Source: Taenia hydatigena
Taxonomy: Eukaryota > Platyhelminthes > Cestoda > Cyclophyllidea > Taeniidae
DNA length: 64,000 nucleotides
NCBI GenBank assembly: GCA_036345935.2
Contig: JADWOT020000010.1
Coordinates: 7,800,587 to 7,864,586 of the forward strand
Direction: 5' to 3'
Position numbers and translations under genes: made by a program. This document shows positions 11,860 through 24,144 of this stretch, one piece after another. A model generated the notes under the pieces. That model was given only the letters and a program-made list of their open reading frames with translations. It made no database searches and was not told the DNA's origin. Each line of letters opens with the position of its first letter. Positions within the stretch are counted from its first letter, which is position 1.

Positions 11860-12474
11860 GGATAGTCAGGATGCCAGACAAGCATCCGTGTAAGCAAGCC
11901 AGTGGGCAGTAATTCAGCCGAGAACGGTTGATTACAATCGCTAAACAAACTGAAACGCTTTATGTTGCTGCACATCCCACTGAAATACTTATTTAAAGAT
12001 TAATTTGTGGGTGTCTAAACAAACCACATGGAAGAATAATTTGTAGCCACCATTCTGATGGTGACGAGAAATGCAAACAAATTGCACAAGTTTAGAGCAC
12101 TGGATGTGAGTGTCCATAATAAATTTAACTAGCATGTACCAAGCAACTCGGCGCCTCGTCGAAGTAAAACCAAGCAGATAATTCTTTCTTTGCGTTTTAG
12201 GATAAATTTATTGGCACAGTTTTCTAATAACCAAGATATTGCTCAATCTGCTTACAAACGAATGATACCGGACTCGACTTCCTCCTGATGACGGGGACTA
12301 CCCCGAAATGCACCACCCAATCTGCATTTGCCATTTCCACTCGCATGATGACCACTGGTTTTGCATCAGAAGTAACTGCAGCCAACATCACAATGACTGT
12401 GTAGGTAGGCACTTTTCATGCAATCACTGTCTATACTTACCGGAAATACCTGTTCAAAATCATATTACACGCTC
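11860..12474 (+). repeat. Second copy of the 10267-10886 repeat
   Basis: The copy starts at the palindrome breakpoint, where ...GTGTGACT from the arm is followed by GGATAGTCAGG. It ends at CACGCTCA, where the sequence jumps into element E at CAGACTGCTGA. Both junctions show 2-4 bases of shared sequence between the joined parts. Confidence 0.85.
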
Positions 12475-12775
12475 AGACTGCTGAATATGGTGAACTACTG
12501 ATCGTCCCGCAACGGTGAGCACTTCAATGGTATAATTTCGGCGAGAATTTAACGACCATAAATGATATTTCCTTCTTCTCTTCCTCCACCTCCTCATTCT
12601 CGCGACAAACGGTGGTTTTCTGTCATAGGAATTGGTTGGACTGAGAATTTTGAGCAGGCAACTTAGCATCAACCTGCATTTATTTTGAAGTGAACTCTCA
12701 CATCCGGTGTGACTTACACCAAATATCACCAGAATTGATGCCAATGGTGTGAAAAAATTTATGTGGCATTAAAAC
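12475..12775 (+). repeat. Partial copy of element E in the spacer
   Basis: This is related to 11621-11859 and to 56393-56690 (CAGACTGCTGA, the TTGAGCAGGCAA block, AAATATCACCAGAATTGATG). It is clearly more diverged from 11621 than the preceding 615 bp are from 10267, so the two parts have different histories. Confidence 0.65.
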
Positions 12776-12939
12776 GTGCAGCCAGCAATTCTACTTCGTG
12801 GCAGTCAAATATGAGATTTGAACCCTTACAACTTTAACAACTGACTCGATTCTTAATAAAGCGCATGTAAAATAAAAGAAGACAGGGCACAATAAAAACA
12901 ATGTAAATGTAAAGATCAATTGGTAAACATGTCCAGAAG

Positions 12940-13190
12940 CCAACGTGATTGGTCATAGCATCCGTGTACTCAAACGTATTCTAGACATGCCTGACTGCCC
13001 AAAGAACACTTTCTTGAGGAAGCCAGCAACTCCAGATAATGTTTCTGCTTCCGCCATTCGCAATTATCTATCGTCGAGGGATATTTTTGTACAGCATATG
13101 TAGTCGCAGCTTGGTTTATTCTCTTTAAGGTGCATGGTAACCCCCTTGTGCCACCCCCTGCACTGGTAATCTGCCAGCCTGGCATCACCT
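12940..13190 (+). repeat. Spacer repeat, related block at 14620-14910
   Basis: Shared pieces include ACTCAAACG, GGC(A)TG...GCTGCC/CTGCCC, AAGAACA.TT, GGAAGC, AACTCCAGA and TTTCTGCTTC, in the same order and orientation as 14620-14910. It is an old tandem-type duplication about 1.7 kb apart. No protein is recognised. Confidence 0.55.
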
Positions 13191-14619
13191 ATGTATTTTG
13201 TGCTTGTCCTCTTACTCCCACCAGCACAGGCACAGCACACAAAAATGACTGTGGTTAAGTCTCTGTCTAGTCATTAATTTCTCGACTAGGGAATGTCACT
13301 AATAAGTATGTGTAACTAGAACGACTAAGAAAACACAGCTGCATCACTAAGTCCACGTGGATACGACCTGAAGAGAGTTAACAAGGTGAAAAGTTAAATA
13401 ATAAAATTTCGAATCTTTTAAAATTAACCAAGTTTATTTTCACTAAAACAGCAGTTAAGCGTTGTGCTACAAAGTAGTTTTTTGTGTGCGTCAATGGCCT
13501 AAGTCCCATGGCCATTCCAACTAAATATTTAGGGTCCAAATACTTCACGGCGAATGGACTTGTGGAACAATGTGCATCCGTTGACAAACAAACAGTAGTT
13601 TGTGTGTACGTCTGTTACTAGGTTGATGGAGAGGAGATACCGACGAGCGGATGATGGTGACGCTCTCAGCGTAAGAGCTGAAGTAGATTGCATGCCATTG
13701 CACGTAACGATTACAGAAGTGGAGGTAGACCTTCCAATTGTGGTCACTGCAGCAATAGAGATGGATCACCAAGTGTTAGCGGCAGTCGAGTTCGAGAAAG
13801 CCTTCCCTTACAAATGAAAATTCGACCCATTTAGTTTATGCTTACTTATTCGGAACCAAGTATACGGCTCTGAGGAAAATGTGGGCAAGCAGTACATACT
13901 ACAAACGGATTGCTGACTAGTATGATGATAGTGGTCGTGTGCGAGGCTATAAACTAAGCTGCAATCATGAAAAGTCAGCGATTGCTAATGAGCGTTCGCA
14001 GACGTGCTGAAGCTGACCAAGTGGCTCAGACACCGCTATTCGATCGTTGGAGTCACATACACACACACACACACACATCAACCCAGGCTCTCGAATTTCT
14101 CCGATAATTATGCGTTTGTGGAAGCCATGGGGCATGGATCACTCACCCACATACAAGGATCGGGTAGCACACCATATTCCCTTATTAACGTTATAGCCGC
14201 CGAAACCTAGTCCTCTTACTTTAAAATATTCACATTATGCTGCTTTGTAAACCATCTTGAAAAGCATTTTCTGTCGCCCTTTTGTTATACAAGTGCATGA
14301 TGTTTAAACCTGTTCGTAAAACTCACCGTTTGAGGACAGACAGCAATCATAGCAATTGGAGGCATTGAATGAAAGACCAATGGTTTCGCTAGTAACTAAC
14401 AACGAATGATTCACGCATGTGACACTGCAATGTTTCTCCATCGTGGTAATCGAATGTAAAAGCAGAGCTCAAGACAGGAATGCACTATAGCAAACAGTTT
14501 GATTTTTAAAGAGAAGTATGGAGAGTGAAGGAAGACTGTACACAATATAAATACATGTAGTAACAGAGATCATCAGTTGATCACGTTTAAAAATTAACGT
14601 GAACTTTCAAACCAGTGGA
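13191..14619. other. Spacer stretch with no recognised gene
   Basis: Contains open frames up to 75 codons on both strands (13529-13817) with no domain or splice context, and a short (AC)n run at 14059-14076. The centre of the palindrome (about 14561) falls near its right end, in unremarkable sequence. Confidence 0.45.
14059..14076 (+). repeat. (AC)9 microsatellite
   Basis: A short pure dinucleotide run in the palindrome spacer. Confidence 0.9.
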
Positions 14620-14910
14620 TATCACGAAAGCACAAATGCACTGGTGAACTCAAACGCCTCCTGGGCATGTGTGGCTGCCTAAAGAACATTTCCTCATGGA
14701 AGCATGCGAACTCCAGAGAAGCTTTCTGCTTCTGCTTTACACAAGTGTCCATCCTCGGAGAAACTCTTCGCACGTCCCAAAACGTTGCACTCAAGTTCTT
14801 TCCCTTTCGAAGGCACTGAGGAAAGCCTTATGCCACCTCCATCGCCCCACATTTGTCAGCCTGTTAACACTGACGCATCTTGCACATTTACCCTTACTCG
14901 TATCAGAACC
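14620..14910 (+). repeat. Spacer repeat, related block at 12940-13190
   Basis: Same-orientation relative of 12940-13190, lying immediately upstream of the coding-like module at 14981. Whether the two belong to one ancestral element cannot be settled here. Confidence 0.55.
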
Positions 14911-14980
14911 GATATGACACATAGAGGCTAAATCTACCGGCAAACTTTAGATTGGAAAACACACAAGACTTATAGGTTAA

Positions 14981-15385
14981 TTGCAAGTCGCATTGGCCTA
15001 CGGGAAAACACCTCTTGTCTACCCCACGATCATGCGAACACCGGCATTCGAGGCAACTTGCCACGAGGATGTTGAGATTTTAAACATATCGATGCACGAA
15101 CCTGGGGGCATCAAAGAAGATTTCGGTGTCTTCGAGGTTTGGAGAAAAATAGGCGGTCTCGACTCTCAAAATCCATGGCAATTTGGGGTCAACCTCACTG
15201 TTAGAGAGAACATAAAAGTGGATGAAGTGAAGCCATTAATGGAAGATATAGTCCAAGCGCTTGAACTCGTGCTGCCTGACAGTTTCAGCAAGATGGCAAA
15301 TCCTTTGGTATTTGAAACAGCGGAAGCAGGTCTGTCTCCTCCTCACTCATCACCTGTCTACTCATATGCAATCAGCAGCAGTTAA
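14981..15385 (+). pseudogene. Coding-like repeated module of unknown function (134-codon open frame)
   Basis: This is an uninterrupted frame of 134 codons with protein-like composition: an acidic and aromatic middle (MHEPGGIKEDFGVFEVW) and a C-terminal DSFSKMANPL motif. I do not recognise a family. Sequence relatives occur as damaged copies at complement(34125..34470), at complement(40725..40860), where DSFSKMAKPL is retained, and partially at 15825-16005. Part of the similarity continues into the non-coding 3' flank (the ATCAGCAGCAGTTAAA end). It may therefore be a gene fragment carried by a repeat rather than a live gene. No signal peptide, clear splice sites or promoter are visible. The start at 14981 is simply the first start-like codon of the frame. 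Confidence 0.35.
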
Positions 15386-15824
15386 ATGCTCATTGTGCTC
15401 CAAGCCCAACTTTTACATTTATAGCCATTTACATTCACGAATACTCTCACTCCTTCCTGTACTGTAAGACTTAGTGTTTCTCGGAATGTGGAACTTGAAG
15501 CAATCGACCCTTACACGGTGCAAGCAACATGCAGGTTGAATGCCATATTGCAGCAAAGAGTTCATCTCTCCTCAAGAAATATCCATCACTTCACCGATTT
15601 AAAGCCGATGCAGACCATCGCCGTCGCTATTGGTGTGTAAATTCAGCTTGAGCCTTCCGTACAATTTGACTCAGCAGGAATTCGCAGTGCTTTCGTGAAG
15701 GCAACTATACCACCACTAACCCAAGGCTGTGCCATGACTTGAAAACAAATATGGTAAGGAGAATTATAAACCAATTGGATTGTGGAAAATGTTAGCTCAT
15801 TATCATATCTGCGGACCATAAACA

Positions 15825-16005
15825 CAGGTGTGGATGCCCTAGTCTATGCACGGCTCATTTACTGTTAAAAGCATGTGAATACCGAGGTTTGAAGCAACAA
15901 AATCATGGAGACATTTGGAATTGCATATTTTGATTCACAACCCTGAGGATACCACTTGGGGGCCATCAGACTCATGAATTGTCTGGCATCTCGCGGCCAG
16001 CCTTA
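15825..16005 (+). pseudogene. Short decayed relative of the 14981 module
   Basis: The CATGTGAATACCGAGGTTTGAAGCAAC-type block aligns with CATGCGAACACCGGCATTCGAGGCAAC at 15032. Alignment continues weakly to an ACCCTGAGG / ACCTGGGGG point. The reading frame is lost. Confidence 0.4.
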
Positions 16006-16479
16006 ATGCTACTGCACAGGAATACCAAATGGCACGACTTCATCAACTACTTGATTATTTTGATCACAGGGTGGAGATCGAGACCGATTGGTTTACACCA
16101 AAACAAACATGTTTGTACATGGTTTACAATGCCATTGGGATTTTCAATGTTTCTTCTTGCTATTCATTGCCATAAAATCAACTGCAAGCAGCCAATCAGA
16201 TGCAGCTAATTTGGTGGTTAAAATATTCCGTGAATCAAGGTCAAAAATTAGGTTTTGTCTACGTATCAAAAGTTACCATATGAGAAAGGCCTTGATTTGA
16301 ATGGAAATTACAGAAAGAGCTGCCTTTCATAGGTAATTACTCAGGATGACTGAAATTACCGAAAATAAAATTTCTGCATCTTTACTCATGAAAACTAAGA
16401 AACCTGATACCACTCCTGTAGTCACTGGAACAAAGAGATTTGCCTCATTCCCTTAAATCATCACGATTGACGGTGCTAC
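16006..16479. other. Spacer stretch with no recognised gene
   Basis: AT-rich sequence with two short overlapping open frames (15979-16300) lacking recognisable motifs. Confidence 0.4.
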
Positions 16480-17778
16480 TCTAACCTCTGTAATAACAAA
16501 AACATCGCACGGCCCACTGCCACAGTCGCGGTGATTCTTCTTCTGCTAAGCTGATACCAGCATTCCAACCAACGCGTTGGGCGAATGCATAGGTGATCTC
16601 TGGTGGCATTCCTAGTGAACATCCTTTGCATATGGAAAACAAAAACAATGGAGCGAGCAGAAATTAATTACGTTAGGATGTCTGTGTATTCACAGTTCCA
16701 TGCACAGTTCCATTCAATTCCGCCATTAATCCTTGCCTAATAACTTGCACACAGAGGATGAGGTGATAATTGCCGTTGCGTACCACACAAAATGAATAAG
16801 TCGTGGAGAACTATTCTCTGCAAATGGTGTCATTTATTGTACTTCGCGCTCAGCTTGACGTCGCTCGTTGGGACCTAATTGGGGTGAATATGCTGCCAAA
16901 GCTGATGGTGGGGCTGCGATTGGTGCGCCAGTATTTCTCACGTGGCCTAAATCTTATTTCTTTTGACTTGCTGCCACTGATTAGCCGATTCCACAATCAG
17001 TTTGGTGTTCGTTCCTTCCTTTTTTGAGAAACCAGCAGTCACACAGATGTGGGCGGAGTTAATATCCACTGCCTTACCTAGGTACGCCATCACACTTCGT
17101 GATGCCGAGGCTCAATTAACAGTGGCCAACAACATTTGCAATTCCTACAGTATTTATCTTTATGTTGGGGTTCGTCAACACGCATGTAGTGGTGGTGGCA
17201 ACAACAACGAAACCGCATATTTTTTGCACAACCATGACATCAATTCTGGTGATATTTGACTTTAGTCACACCGATATGCGAGTTCACTTCAAAAAAATGC
17301 ATGCTGATGCAGAATTGCCTGCTCAAGATTCTCAGTCCAACCGAATCCTTTAACAGGTGACCAACGTTTGTCGCGGAAACAAGGAGGTGGAGGAGGAGGA
17401 GGGGAAGGAGGAAATGTTGTATATAATCTCTAAATTCTCGCAGAAATTGTACCATTTGAAATGCTGATGGTTGTGAGACGGTCAATAGTTCACCACGTTC
17501 AGCAGTCTGAAACCGAAAATTGGTTAAGAATGTGAAATGACAACTGTACTGCGATATTGAACGTTTATTTTAACAGTTGAGGAGAGGCAACCGACACTTG
17601 TTCTTGCTCATTTGAAAGCATATTTACTACTTTATTTTGCTTAAGTCCCACAGTGTTGGTTATTGTAAGCTACTGAGCTTCTGCTACTTGTGGATCTTAA
17701 ACGCTATGACTTCATTGCGCATTTCGCCAGCTAGCCATTGTTCACACGCTAGGGGCCTACCATTACAACAGTAGTTAG
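16480..17778 (-). repeat. Dispersed element E, uninterrupted copy spanning the right breakpoint
   Basis: Read on the minus strand, this matches 56110-57560 along its length: the TAATGGTAGGCCCCT end near 17750, CAGACTGCTGA near 17505, TTGAGCAGGCAATT, the AATGACACCATTT block near 16840, then CCATATGCAAAGG and GGAATGCCACCAGAG near 16600. Positions 17264-17778 belong to the right palindrome arm and 16480-17263 to the spacer, so the arm end is internal to the element. Confidence 0.8.
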
Positions 17779-20700
17779 GAGAAGCTAACATTATATTCGT
17801 GACAAAAAACAGAAGAGAAGGTGCAGAGTCAAGCTTGGTGAATGAATGAAAATTTGTGTTGGTGTGTAATGGCCATCTCCCATGACACACAGACAGGTCG
17901 TGTAGGGGATAATTGCTACCCCGCAGTACTTCACGTGTTAAATGGGCATCCCTTTCCTCCGGCACTTGCACTTTCCAATCCTTTCATGTTCTTATTTGCC
18001 CTTCTTTTCACTGCTCCTATTTTTCGGTTGTGTAAACAGGAATGCATACTTTCCAGTAAAAACGGAAAAGCCTAGTGTTGTGGGCATCGAAGGATGTTGG
18101 TGATCTGTCAGTTCCAGCAGGGATAATGCATTTCAGGTGTCGTGGACAACCGGTAAGTGAACTGATGTAGGACGGTTCTCATGCAATTCCTAAATGCGAA
18201 TTATAGGAATCAATTCTAAAGGAACACATTGATCGTTTGAGCGTGTAATATGATTTTGAACAGGTATTTCCGGTAAGCATAGACAGTGATTGCATGAAAA
18301 GTGCCTACCTGCACAGTCATTGTGATGTTGGCTGCAGTTACTTCTGATGCAAAACCAGTGGTCATCATGCGAGTGGAAATGGCAAATGCAGATTGGGTGG
18401 TGCATTTCGGGGTAGTCCCTGTCATCAGGAGGAAGTCGTGTCCGGTATCATTCGTTTGTAAGCAGATTGAGCAATATCTTGGTTATTAGAAAAATATGCT
18501 CATAAATTTATCCCGAAACGCAAAGAAAGAATTGTCTGCTTGGTATTACTTCGACGAGGCGCCGAGTTGCTTGGTACATGCTAGTTAAATTTATTATTGA
18601 AAACTCACATCCAGTGCTCTAAGCTTGTGCAATTTGTTTGCATTTCTCGTCACCATCAGAATGGTGGCTACAAATTATTCTTCCATGTAGTTTGTTTAGA
18701 CACCCACAAATTAATCTTTAAATAAGTATTTCAGTGGGATGTGCAGCAACATAAAGCGTTTCAGTTTGTTTAGCGATTGTAATCAACCGTTCTCGGCTGA
18801 ATTACTGCCCACTGGCTTGCTTACACGGATGTTTGTCTGGCATCCTGACTATCCAGCCGGCTGACAGGATAATCGGCTGATCGTCTGACCCTTGTCTCGA
18901 CGGTCAGGCTGTTGCTGCATGGAAGTCCAACTCGCCGCATGCTGGCTAAAGCGACAATAACTTATGAAAATTTGCTGGATGAAATCAGGAGAGGGAAAGA
19001 GTACAGTTTCGTGTAGGCCGCAGTAATTGATTTCCGCCTTTTAGATTTGCTACTTGCTTAAAGATGGTAGCAGGATACACGGCTCAAACGCGAATGCAAC
19101 GCAAAATCAGGCAGCACAATACAGAACTTATAAGCGCGTAGGCAAGTTATTATCTGTTCTAAAGTGGTGGTGATAAAATAACACAACTATGATAAGATGT
19201 GAAAGAAGCTTACTGAGAATTGTCCAAGATTAATGAAGAATATGTGCAAAATCGAAAACACGTATTATAAACTTAAAGAAAAAACAAGTGAATCATGACT
19301 ACATGCGTCTTTGTCATAATCGTAATCGGCAATGCACGTAGTCTCCTAGTTGCAGGTCTCCGACCATGACGTTCGTTTACCGCATCACAGATAGTGAGGT
19401 TGTGCGCAATTCCTGAGAGTTGGAATGGGCCCAATTAGGGCACCACTTAATATGACGGTTCCGTAAAACAACTTAACTCGCAAAATTTGTTATCATTCAG
19501 TTGATTTATTAAACGACATCCTTGCGAATTGAGAGACATTATTTTTCAAAACATGCGGGTACTTGAGACGAGGCAGAATCTGACACGACAATGCTTGCAT
19601 CTTCCTAAATTGTGTACCCATTAAATTCGAGCATATTTTTGGACAGTTCCAGTAAAATTTAGTGAAATCTGCTTCTGTCCGAAGGTGACGTGGCTGATAA
19701 TGAAACAGATAAACTGGCTTTGCTCCTTGCCACCTCATACGACGTTTTCAAAGCCAAAGTTTGGGTTTTTATTGTGCAGACTTTATGGATCATCACCCGT
19801 TCAGGCTGACTTTCGTGATACAAAACGACCAGCCACTTGTGTCGGTGATTAGCATGCTTCGATTAAACGAGATAGACAAACTGTTATGCATGATCACAGT
19901 TGTCGCAGTCGCTAACGCCGATCATTCTACTCACCACTTCACATGGCATCCACGGACTCTGTCAAACTCAGATCTTCATGTATTCAAAAAGAATTGTCAT
20001 GCTCCGTATCGATGCTTGTGACAAGCACTTAGTCAAAGATTGATCCACCTGAAGCTGTATTGGAGCATGTGAGCTGCAAAATTGAAAAATGCGGCTCACT
20101 CAGCAATGCTCATCAACAGGAGTATGTGAGTACCTGGTCTCGCAGGGCGTAAGGATCACTGCAGACATAGCTGGAATTGGCTTCCAACTTTGCTAAGAAG
20201 AGCAAGCAGTGATTTTATTTTACACTGGAGTCTCGTCTGTCGAAGTTTAACATTACCGTTAATAACTAGCATCATGGTAGGTTCGGCTGAACTAGAAGTT
20301 AAGCAGACGAATCCAATTACCCGTTGCGATGTAAATTGATGCACACACATGCTGAATAACTCAGATGATAATAAAATCAGACATGCCTTTTTCTGGTGGT
20401 ATGGACTGCCCATTGACCAAACACTTGTCGGCTCCAGTCGACAATGCGTCAAACGGTTGTGTTGGACACGTGGACTGCCTGAAGTAAACATGTTTAGCGG
20501 GGCATTTTTCGTTAACCGTTTGGTTTTGCACCAATGATTAGCCGGCTTTGATGGTCCGTCTGAAAATCCAACAGCTCATAGCTCCACAACTGTAAACTTT
20601 GTCCGTCTCTAGTGAGAGTCATGTTGTCGTTCTACCATCGTGTAAATGACGCACTGGCAAAAAATAGGACCAGTGGTCTAATCACGATCTAAAACAGAAA

Positions 20701-22702
20701 AGCTGTGAAAGCGTGGTGATGAGGACGGAAGGAAGGATTCTAATTATCACCACCGAGGCTTCTCTCCAGCATTCATTCACCAAATTTGATTGTAGCTTTT
20801 CACGTCTCATTTGCGGTAAATACGATGTTATTTCTTTTTTAAATGGGGACCCAAACCGCAAATCAGGAAATGGTGACTTGTGCCTTGCCTCTATTGCAAG
20901 GTAAATCTAACAGAATATCATGCGAAAAATTCTGATTAATCAACTGACGAAGGCAAGGCACTTATTCAAATAGATCGCTATTTGGTTCGAATTCTTTCAT
21001 AATCCGTGTTTATTCAGTGTACCTAGGCGAATTTCGACAAAGTTTGATGTTTAGCTGCGCAATCTCCTGCCAACTTTATCTATTTTATTTCATCAAAAGC
21101 ATTTGTTATGGAAGTGCTTGCAGTGTAACGCAACAACCTGGTCAAAATTTGCAGTGTAAGACGGGTGGAATGGCAAAGTCATGTAGTGCACTCAAATGAG
21201 AGGCAACTCAGCTCTTCTGTTTTGGGCTACTTTGCACACATATGACTTGACTCGATAGAGAAGAGGTCCAGTTAGACATTTTCGCACTGTATGCATCGTG
21301 ACAGGCAATTTGTGGAGGAGATTCTACGATAAGTGCAACTATTGTGCGATGTCTGATTCCATGGAAGTGTGAGCATCTCCTGTGACACCTACCTACGCGT
21401 TCTCACTACCAATCGCATTTCTGTGTAAGCTCTTTAACTGAAGTATGTAACAATAGATAATTTGGAAAATTTTGACTTCACCCCATCTCTAGCATGTGAC
21501 GGTGGTGTTTACCTGCGCCAGATCGTTTGAGCATAGCAGCACGCTTTGTAATAATGCGGCGGATCACATACCAATGATTCATATTGCGACATCACCTCAC
21601 TACTTCTGCAAGTCGAATGCTTTGAATAACAATTCGGAATCGCTTGGCTCTGAGGCAGTCAACTAAGTAGTTGAGCATCTAATCTGCAGTGAATCAGGGA
21701 TAATTCACTTCGCTAAGCGACAATGCTTCGTGGCTTCGAACAAAACGACATGGACAAATTGCTTCATGAAAGAGGCAATCACAGGCCTGCTTATAAGTAA
21801 GTAAACGGCAATGCAACCCGCATTTGACTAGACTTCGATGTACGAGAGGCGGAGTTATTTTCTCCGACAATTACTATAATAAGCACTGCAATTGTAGCTG
21901 ATTGGTTTCGACGAAGGATTAAAGGCGATTTTATCTCCTTTACCAGAATGGCTGGCAGTTGGTGGCACTACAAAACGTCTGTGAATCTTGAGTGCGTGTG
22001 TGCGTGCGTGGGTGTCTGCATGGCAGCAGAGTAGTCAATAGGAGGTGGCGGAGTCAGAGAGCCCTTTACAGCCTCACACATTTGGCTGACCTTGACCCTG
22101 CTTTGATCACTAACACACTCAGCACACATCACTATGTGATGCCCACCAATCTGGAGGGATTGTGCTAGAAGCCAAGCTGTAGAGCCTTCTTGAATGCTGC
22201 TGCGTTGTTGGAAAATTCTTTTAAATGAAATACAGTAAGGCGTTTTAGGGTAGCAGGCATTATATAAGTGTTTCAGGCCATAATGTATGCCCAGACTTTA
22301 GCACTTGAGACTCAACAAGTAGCATCCGTTGATCAAGGCTAGACGATGGTGCATAGGTTCAACTCGTCTTTCTCATATTTTTAACCGTTAGCTGACACTT
22401 TTTAATTTTATCTTCTTTACTATCCCACTGACCCAGGGAGGACCAGGTCACCAACTTATCGCCATGATACGCGTTTCGTAACAGCCTGAATTCTGCACCA
22501 TACAGATTATTATCATTGTTGTTCTACCTGCTCCCCAATCTATACTCCCCATAGTAGGGTGGTGCGAAATTCGAGTTGATTAGATACACTTTAAATACGT
22601 CCTTGTTGATGGATGATAAAATAACGTCCCAGGGATAAAAACAGAGACGCGAGCAAATGGCACTCCAGGTCCTCAATTCTAAGGTACGTATGAGACAATG
22701 AT

Positions 22703-23218
22703 TTAGTGAGGAAGGCAAAATGCAACTGCTTGATTAGGATTGGGGTGAAGGAATACGAGCCAACAACTAGGTATGCGCGAAAGTCATGTTGCTCTCATAC
22801 ACTATCATCTAGTTCAGAAGTATGAAAGCCATTTGGTGAATCTCAAGTCTTACATTCTGGTCATGCTTGATGACATAGTGAAATTGTGAAGTGTCCGCAT
22901 TCCTGCAGAGACCATCGCAGTAAACTCTGGTGTCTAGCATGCTTGTACAACACCATTGATTGGTTGGCATCACATAGAGATTTGTGTTGTGTGTGTTAGT
23001 ACTCAGCATAGGGTCAGAGTCAACCAAGTGCTCTGTCTATGCCACCTCCCACTAACCACTCTGCTGCTACGTACGCACACATCCAACTTTCACGCACACG
23101 TTCCTTCGTCTCCGTAACTCAAGCAAGGTGGTTTTGTGGTATTCCTATCTGCTACTCAATGTGGTGAAGACCCTTCATCAAACCCGCTTGCCAGCCTTGC
23201 CATTCTGCAACTACTTCA
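22703..23218 (+). repeat. Inverted repeat flanking right antigen gene (inner side)
   Basis: Palindrome partner of 5905-6420. It pairs in inverted orientation with 25823-26378 and encloses the right antigen gene. Confidence 0.6.
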
Positions 23219-24144
23219 ATGCTTATAACGATGACAATTTTCGCTAAGTGTTTAGACTAGTATGAGTTGAGTAACTGCAGAGAGCATCAAATCTTTTTCA
23301 GCAATCACGTACATGTCCGATTTTGCTGGGAAATAAGTGTTCTGAAACAAAAGTAGAGGAGCATGATAGGGATTCGCACAAAATTTGGAAATATTGCGCC
23401 TCGTTGGAGTTGAAATGATACAAGTACAAGCTCTACCGTGAATTGTGCCACCTTGGATAATATCTACTGCAATGTTAAACAGATGGATTTGTTGTTAGGG
23501 ATTGAAATCCACACATATATGACGAATATTCTCGTGTTGCTGAAGGTGACACGTTGAAAGTCTAGTAGCGTGAAACTCGAATGATGTGCGTCTAGAGCAA
23601 GCACATTCAGCTGATACCATGTTGGTGCAGCGAAGTGTTCTGCTTCCAATTAGCCTTAGACGTGGGCATGACAGTTGTGTCTAGATGGACCCATCCACAA
23701 ATTCCCCTAGTGTAAGTGAACCCCAAGCTTCACTCACCATGCACTACGACTATGCATCCCGATCAGATACGACGCTCGTCAATTCAGCAGGACAGGCCCT
23801 TCAATTGGATTTACAGGAGGAAGGTAGAACAATAAAGGCGTGACAGTGTGAAGCATAAGGGATTTGCCCTACTTCACCTCCCATTGTGATCTGTATTGGA
23901 ATCAATGCAAGAGGGAGACTCATAGAAAGATGGGAGAAATAAGCGCATCATGGTTCTGATTTTCCATTAACAGCAATATGGAATGACATGATGATGGCAA
24001 ACAAGCACGATCGAATGGCACCGGTGCATTTTCTGCATCGAAAGAACCTATGGGGAAAAGCAAGACTTGATGAAAGCAAGTTATAGGTCGCGAGTTTATA
24101 CATAGCTGCTACTGATGCTAATTTTCACTGACTTACGATAGAGC

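Larger units (their letters stand above)
11860..17263. other. Spacer of the giant inverted duplication
   Basis: This is 5404 bp of sequence with no inverted partner in the window. From left to right it holds a second copy of the 10267 repeat, a partial element E (12475-12775), two related blocks (12940-13190 and 14620-14910), a coding-like module (14981-15385) with a shorter relative (15825-16005), and the uninterrupted remainder of the right-hand element E (about 16480-17263). Confidence 0.85.

Noticed and set aside
12800..12850. Minus-strand GGGTTCAAATCTCA resembling a tRNA B box, suggesting a SINE
   Set aside because: No A box at the proper distance and no related copies noticed.
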